Below, one piece after another: positions 61,626 to 64,000 of a stretch of 64,000 nucleotides of DNA. Position numbers and translations under genes: made by a program. The notes under the pieces were generated by a model. The model was not told where the DNA came from. It saw nothing but the letters and a program-made list of their open reading frames with translations, and ran no database searches. Source of the stretch: Pseudocitrobacter sp913778145 (GTDB lineage: Bacteria > Pseudomonadota > Gammaproteobacteria > Enterobacterales > Enterobacteriaceae); assembly GCA_035726825.1 (NCBI GenBank), contig JALNTX010000001.1:248001-312000 (forward strand). Direction: 5' to 3'. Numbering within the stretch: the first letter of the stretch is position 1; the number at the start of each line of letters is the position of its first letter.

Positions 61626-62738
61626 TTAATTCCCTTTACTATAGTATTTAGTTAGCATTTCAATCAACGCGTGCTGATAGTTTTCGACGCTTTGTTTCGT
61701 GGTTGAAAAATCATTTGCACAAAATGAGTGTGGTGCGCACTCATCCTTAAATCGTTTAAGCGCGGTATAACAATGTTGTGCCACTGGTGAACGAATATTG
61801 AAGTAGTAACAGATATCATGCTCGGGAACGGCATACCCCTTCAAATAGGAAAACCAGGGAACAAAAAAAGTGGCCAGATTCAAATCCTGATCGGTACGAA
61901 ATTTATGAGACAAAAAGTTCTGAATTTGATCATGATAGTTGCGCCAGACATTCTCGAACATGCTTTTGCGCAGAGGAACATAGGTATGAACCAGAGGCGT
62001 TTCGATTCTTTCACCAAAATCTCTCTCAAGAAGCTCGCTGACATGGAAAGACGCATTTAGGGTTGGCGTCGTCACGCCACGTGAGCGCATTTCAGAGAGA
62101 TCTTTCTTCGCAGGGAAGACAGACGCTATGCCATTACTTTTAAAAAAATGCCCTTTCGGCAACTCCCTTGCGACAAAAACGTCATCATTAAAATAGATAA
62201 AGTGCTCGGCGAGCGCGGGGATTCTATGCAAGTGTGCTTCAATAACGTGCGAATTAAACGTAGGTAAAAATTCAGGATCAATGATTTCTCGGTGATCAAC
62301 AACTTTTACAGAAGGAAATTCATCAATCCATCCGGGTTGCTGGTCATCCGTGATGATATAAATATTCCGGACCCATGGCAGAAATTTGATTACGCTCTGA
62401 ACAGAAAAGTAGAGTTCGTTATGATTGCTGAAGCGGGCCGCATCGGTCGCGTACTGCCCATGATGTTCAATGCCAATGTTTTTTGCGGCGTTATACTTCT
62501 CTTGCCACCGGGGATCTTTATCATTAACCCATGTGAAAACCACATCGACCGGAAAATCACCTTCAAACAGCGTTTCCAGCCGCAACGCATTGTTGATGAC
62601 AATAGTCTCTTCATCTTCCGGGCATGAAATCTCGTTTCGGATAACAGGATATTTTTTGTTTAAGTAATCGCGAAAGAATAACCCTGGGCTAAAAATAAGC
62701 TTTCTCAACTTCCGAGGTAGCAACTGATGCGCATTCAT
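61626..62738 (-). CDS. Stealth-family capsular polysaccharide phosphotransferase
   Basis: 370 aa. N-terminal tag RKLRKLIFSPGLFFRDYL (9-26), shared with the neighbouring polymerase. Stealth CR1 is VDVVFTWVNDKDPRW (64-78). CR2 is FSNHNELYFSVQSV...RNIYIITDDQQPGW (103-137). CR3 follows around EAHLHRIPALAEHFIYFNDDVFVARELP (167-194) to the LERDFGERIETPLVHTYVPLRKSMFE segment. CR4-like C-terminus is CANDFSTTKQSVENY. Characterised Stealth enzymes transfer hexose-1-phosphate from UDP-sugars, making phosphodiester capsules. Starts 23 bp after kpsT; 1 bp before the polymerase gene. Confidence 0.88.
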   Translation of the reverse strand: MNAHQLLPRKLRKLIFSPGLFFRDYLNKKYPVIRNEISCPEDEETIVINNALRLETLFEGDFPVDVVFTWVNDKDPRWQEKYNAAKNIGIEHHGQYATDAARFSNHNELYFSVQSVIKFLPWVRNIYIITDDQQPGWIDEFPSVKVVDHREIIDPEFLPTFNSHVIEAHLHRIPALAEHFIYFNDDVFVARELPKGHFFKSNGIASVFPAKKDLSEMRSRGVTTPTLNASFHVSELLERDFGERIETPLVHTYVPLRKSMFENVWRNYHDQIQNFLSHKFRTDQDLNLATFFVPWFSYLKGYAVPEHDICYYFNIRSPVAQHCYTALKRFKDECAPHSFCANDFSTTKQSVENYQHALIEMLTKYYSKGN

Positions 62739-62761
62739 AAAGATGCCCTTCTTTAAATTTA

Positions 62762-63439
62762 TTAATAACGTCCTGTTAATCCTTCATCTTCCTTATAGGC
62801 AGCTATGGCATCGTCAATGCATGGATAATAAGCGATTTTATTATCCCGTCCGGCAAACAACGCTATGTCACAAAACTCCTTCAACGAATTCAAACTGTGC
62901 GAAACCATCAAAAAGCTCGCTTCCTTATGCCGCTCTTTAAACAACTCCGCGCACTTCTGCTTAAACCTTGCATCGCCCACCGCAGTCACTTCATCCACCA
63001 GGTAATAATCAAACTTAAACGCCATACTTAACCCAAACCCCAAACGCGACTTCATCCCGGAGGAGTAGGTTTTAATCGGCATATCAAAGTATTTCCCCAG
63101 CTCGGCGAACTCCTCAACAAAAGCGACCTTCTCTTTCAGCTCGTCGCGGGTGGCATACAGGCGCGCGACAAACTTCACGTTCTCGCGTCCGGTCAGGCTG
63201 CCCTGAAAACCGCCCGCCAGCCCGACGGGCCAGGAGATGGTGCTGTCGGTGATAATTCGCCCGCTGTCGGGGCGGTCGATACCGCCGATCATGCGCAGCA
63301 GCGTCGATTTTCCCGCACCGTTGCGGCCAATAATCGCCACACTTTTCCCGCTCGGCAGTTCGATGTTGAGATCTTTAAAAACGTAGTGCCGCCCCTGCGG
63401 CGTGGGGTAGGATTTAGACAGGTTCTCGATACGAATCAT
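62762..63439 (-). CDS. kpsT: KpsT, ATPase of the capsule ABC exporter
   Basis: 225 aa. ABC ATPase that powers capsule export with KpsM. Walker A GRNGAGKST (38-46), ABC signature YSSGMKSRLGFGLSMAF (about 128-144), Walker B YYLVDEVTAVGD (about 148-159), switch His in MVSHSLNSLKEF. Its ATG overlaps the kpsM stop (ATGA), indicating translational coupling. Confidence 0.97.
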   Translation of the reverse strand: MIRIENLSKSYPTPQGRHYVFKDLNIELPSGKSVAIIGRNGAGKSTLLRMIGGIDRPDSGRIITDSTISWPVGLAGGFQGSLTGRENVKFVARLYATRDELKEKVAFVEEFAELGKYFDMPIKTYSSGMKSRLGFGLSMAFKFDYYLVDEVTAVGDARFKQKCAELFKERHKEASFLMVSHSLNSLKEFCDIALFAGRDNKIAYYPCIDDAIAAYKEDEGLTGRY

Positions 63440-64000
63440 GATGTCAACATCGCCTCTTCGTTACGGCGATAGACCGCCAGCCCGAGAAACAGCACCACCA
63501 GCGTGCAAAATGCCAGATACGGCAGGTTCACGCCCTCGCTAACGTAGTTCGCCACCACGCATTCACGGCTCAGTTCGACGATGTGCACAATCGGGTTCCA
63601 CAGCAGATACGGCCAGTAATCGCGCGGAATGGCATGCAGGGGAAACATAATGCAGGAGACAAAATAGAGCGGCTTAATCAGGATCGGCAAAAACTTCTCC
63701 GTTTCCGGGAAGGCGTTGCCCACCACCATAAAGACAAGCCCTACGCCGCAGGAGAAAATCACCAGCAGCAGCCAGGTGAGGATGAGCGTCACAAGGCGGG
63801 TAACCGCGAAGGTTTCTCCGGCAAAGCCGACGATCGCCATCAGCACAATGTAGACGCAGCCGTAAATAAGGCTTTCAAGCAACGCGCGAGCGATAATGGT
63901 GTCGACCGGCCTGACGGGGCGATAGTTGAACAGCCCCTGGTTAGCTTCAATGGCCCCAATCGAACGCGTCGTAATATTGCTGAAAAGAAAGTACGGGATG
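63436..64000 (-). CDS. kpsM: KpsM, permease of the capsule ABC exporter (C-terminal part)
   Basis: Partial: the 5' end lies beyond the right window edge and the frame is open to base 64000. The visible ~188 codons include SIGAIEANQGLFNYRPVRPVDTIIARALLES, the typical ABC-2 permease coupling region, and four to five membrane helices (LIYGCVYIVLMAIVGF, LTWLLLVIFSCGVGLVFMVVG, the PLYFVSCIMFPLHAIP re-entrant region, LAFCTLVVLFLGLAVY). An internal Met at 63882 is not the start; E. coli KpsM is about 258 aa. Confidence 0.95.
   Translation of the reverse strand, partial: IPYFLFSNITTRSIGAIEANQGLFNYRPVRPVDTIIARALLESLIYGCVYIVLMAIVGFAGETFAVTRLVTLILTWLLLVIFSCGVGLVFMVVGNAFPETEKFLPILIKPLYFVSCIMFPLHAIPRDYWPYLLWNPIVHIVELSRECVVANYVSEGVNLPYLAFCTLVVLFLGLAVYRRNEEAMLTS

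Overview
This is a 64-kb chromosomal window from a member of the Enterobacteriaceae. Gene order and protein sequences follow the Escherichia coli thr/dnaK/car end of the map, read in inverted orientation: cai, car, dapB, ispH/lspA/ileS/ribF, rpsT, nhaRA, dnaJK, talB, thr, arcA, cre, rob, trpR, slt, ettA. REP/BIME palindromes are scattered between genes. The backbone proteins are close to, but clearly diverged from, E. coli as I remember it. With a complete carnitine operon, a yaaX gene and a non-E. coli capsule locus, the best guess is a Citrobacter-like species. That genus call is inference, not proof.

Layout. 1-4.3 kb: carnitine operon caiB(partial)-caiC-caiD-caiE and its activator caiF. 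4.5-17.3 kb, all on the minus strand: carAB with an arginine/purine-regulated leader, dapB, rihC, then the ileS cluster (ribF-ileS-lspA-fkpB-ispH). 17.6-23.8 kb: rpsT, nhaR/nhaA, and dnaK-dnaJ with two heat-shock promoters. 24.0-32.9 kb: yaaI, yaaW, satP, an accessory pair (Rpn-type nuclease and an MHS-family transporter) not present at this place in E. coli K-12, then mog, talB, yaaJ, yaaA and yaaX. 33.1-38.0 kb: the thrLABC operon with its attenuator. 38.2-50.9 kb: yjtD, yjjY/arcA, creABCD, rob, gpmB, yjjX, trpR, slt and ettA.

51.1-64 kb: an ABC-transporter-dependent (group 2-like) capsule locus inserted next to ettA. kpsE-kpsD-kpsC-kpsS run rightward. A convergent leftward operon kpsM(partial)-kpsT-stealth phosphotransferase-large GT2/TagF-like/repeat protein carries export plus an unusually small serotype-specific region. 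Only two polymer-building enzymes lie between kpsS and kpsT. Their domains suggest a teichoic-acid-like, phosphate-linked capsule.

Most notable observations: (i) the Rpn nuclease gene carries an internal, well-placed ribosome binding site and ATG that would make a 69-residue C-terminal protein, the arrangement known for Rpn toxin / intragenic antitoxin pairs; (ii) the two capsule enzymes share an N-terminal motif that may be a common docking tag; (iii) kpsF and kpsU are missing from the locus; (iv) IleRS has an 11-residue net insertion and a changed editing-site residue; (v) two 131-bp BIME-type elements, about 93% identical by hand count, lie in opposite orientation 30 kb apart, one of them bracketed by a 27-bp duplicated terminator. 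No rRNA, tRNA, CRISPR, integrase or intact insertion sequence was seen.
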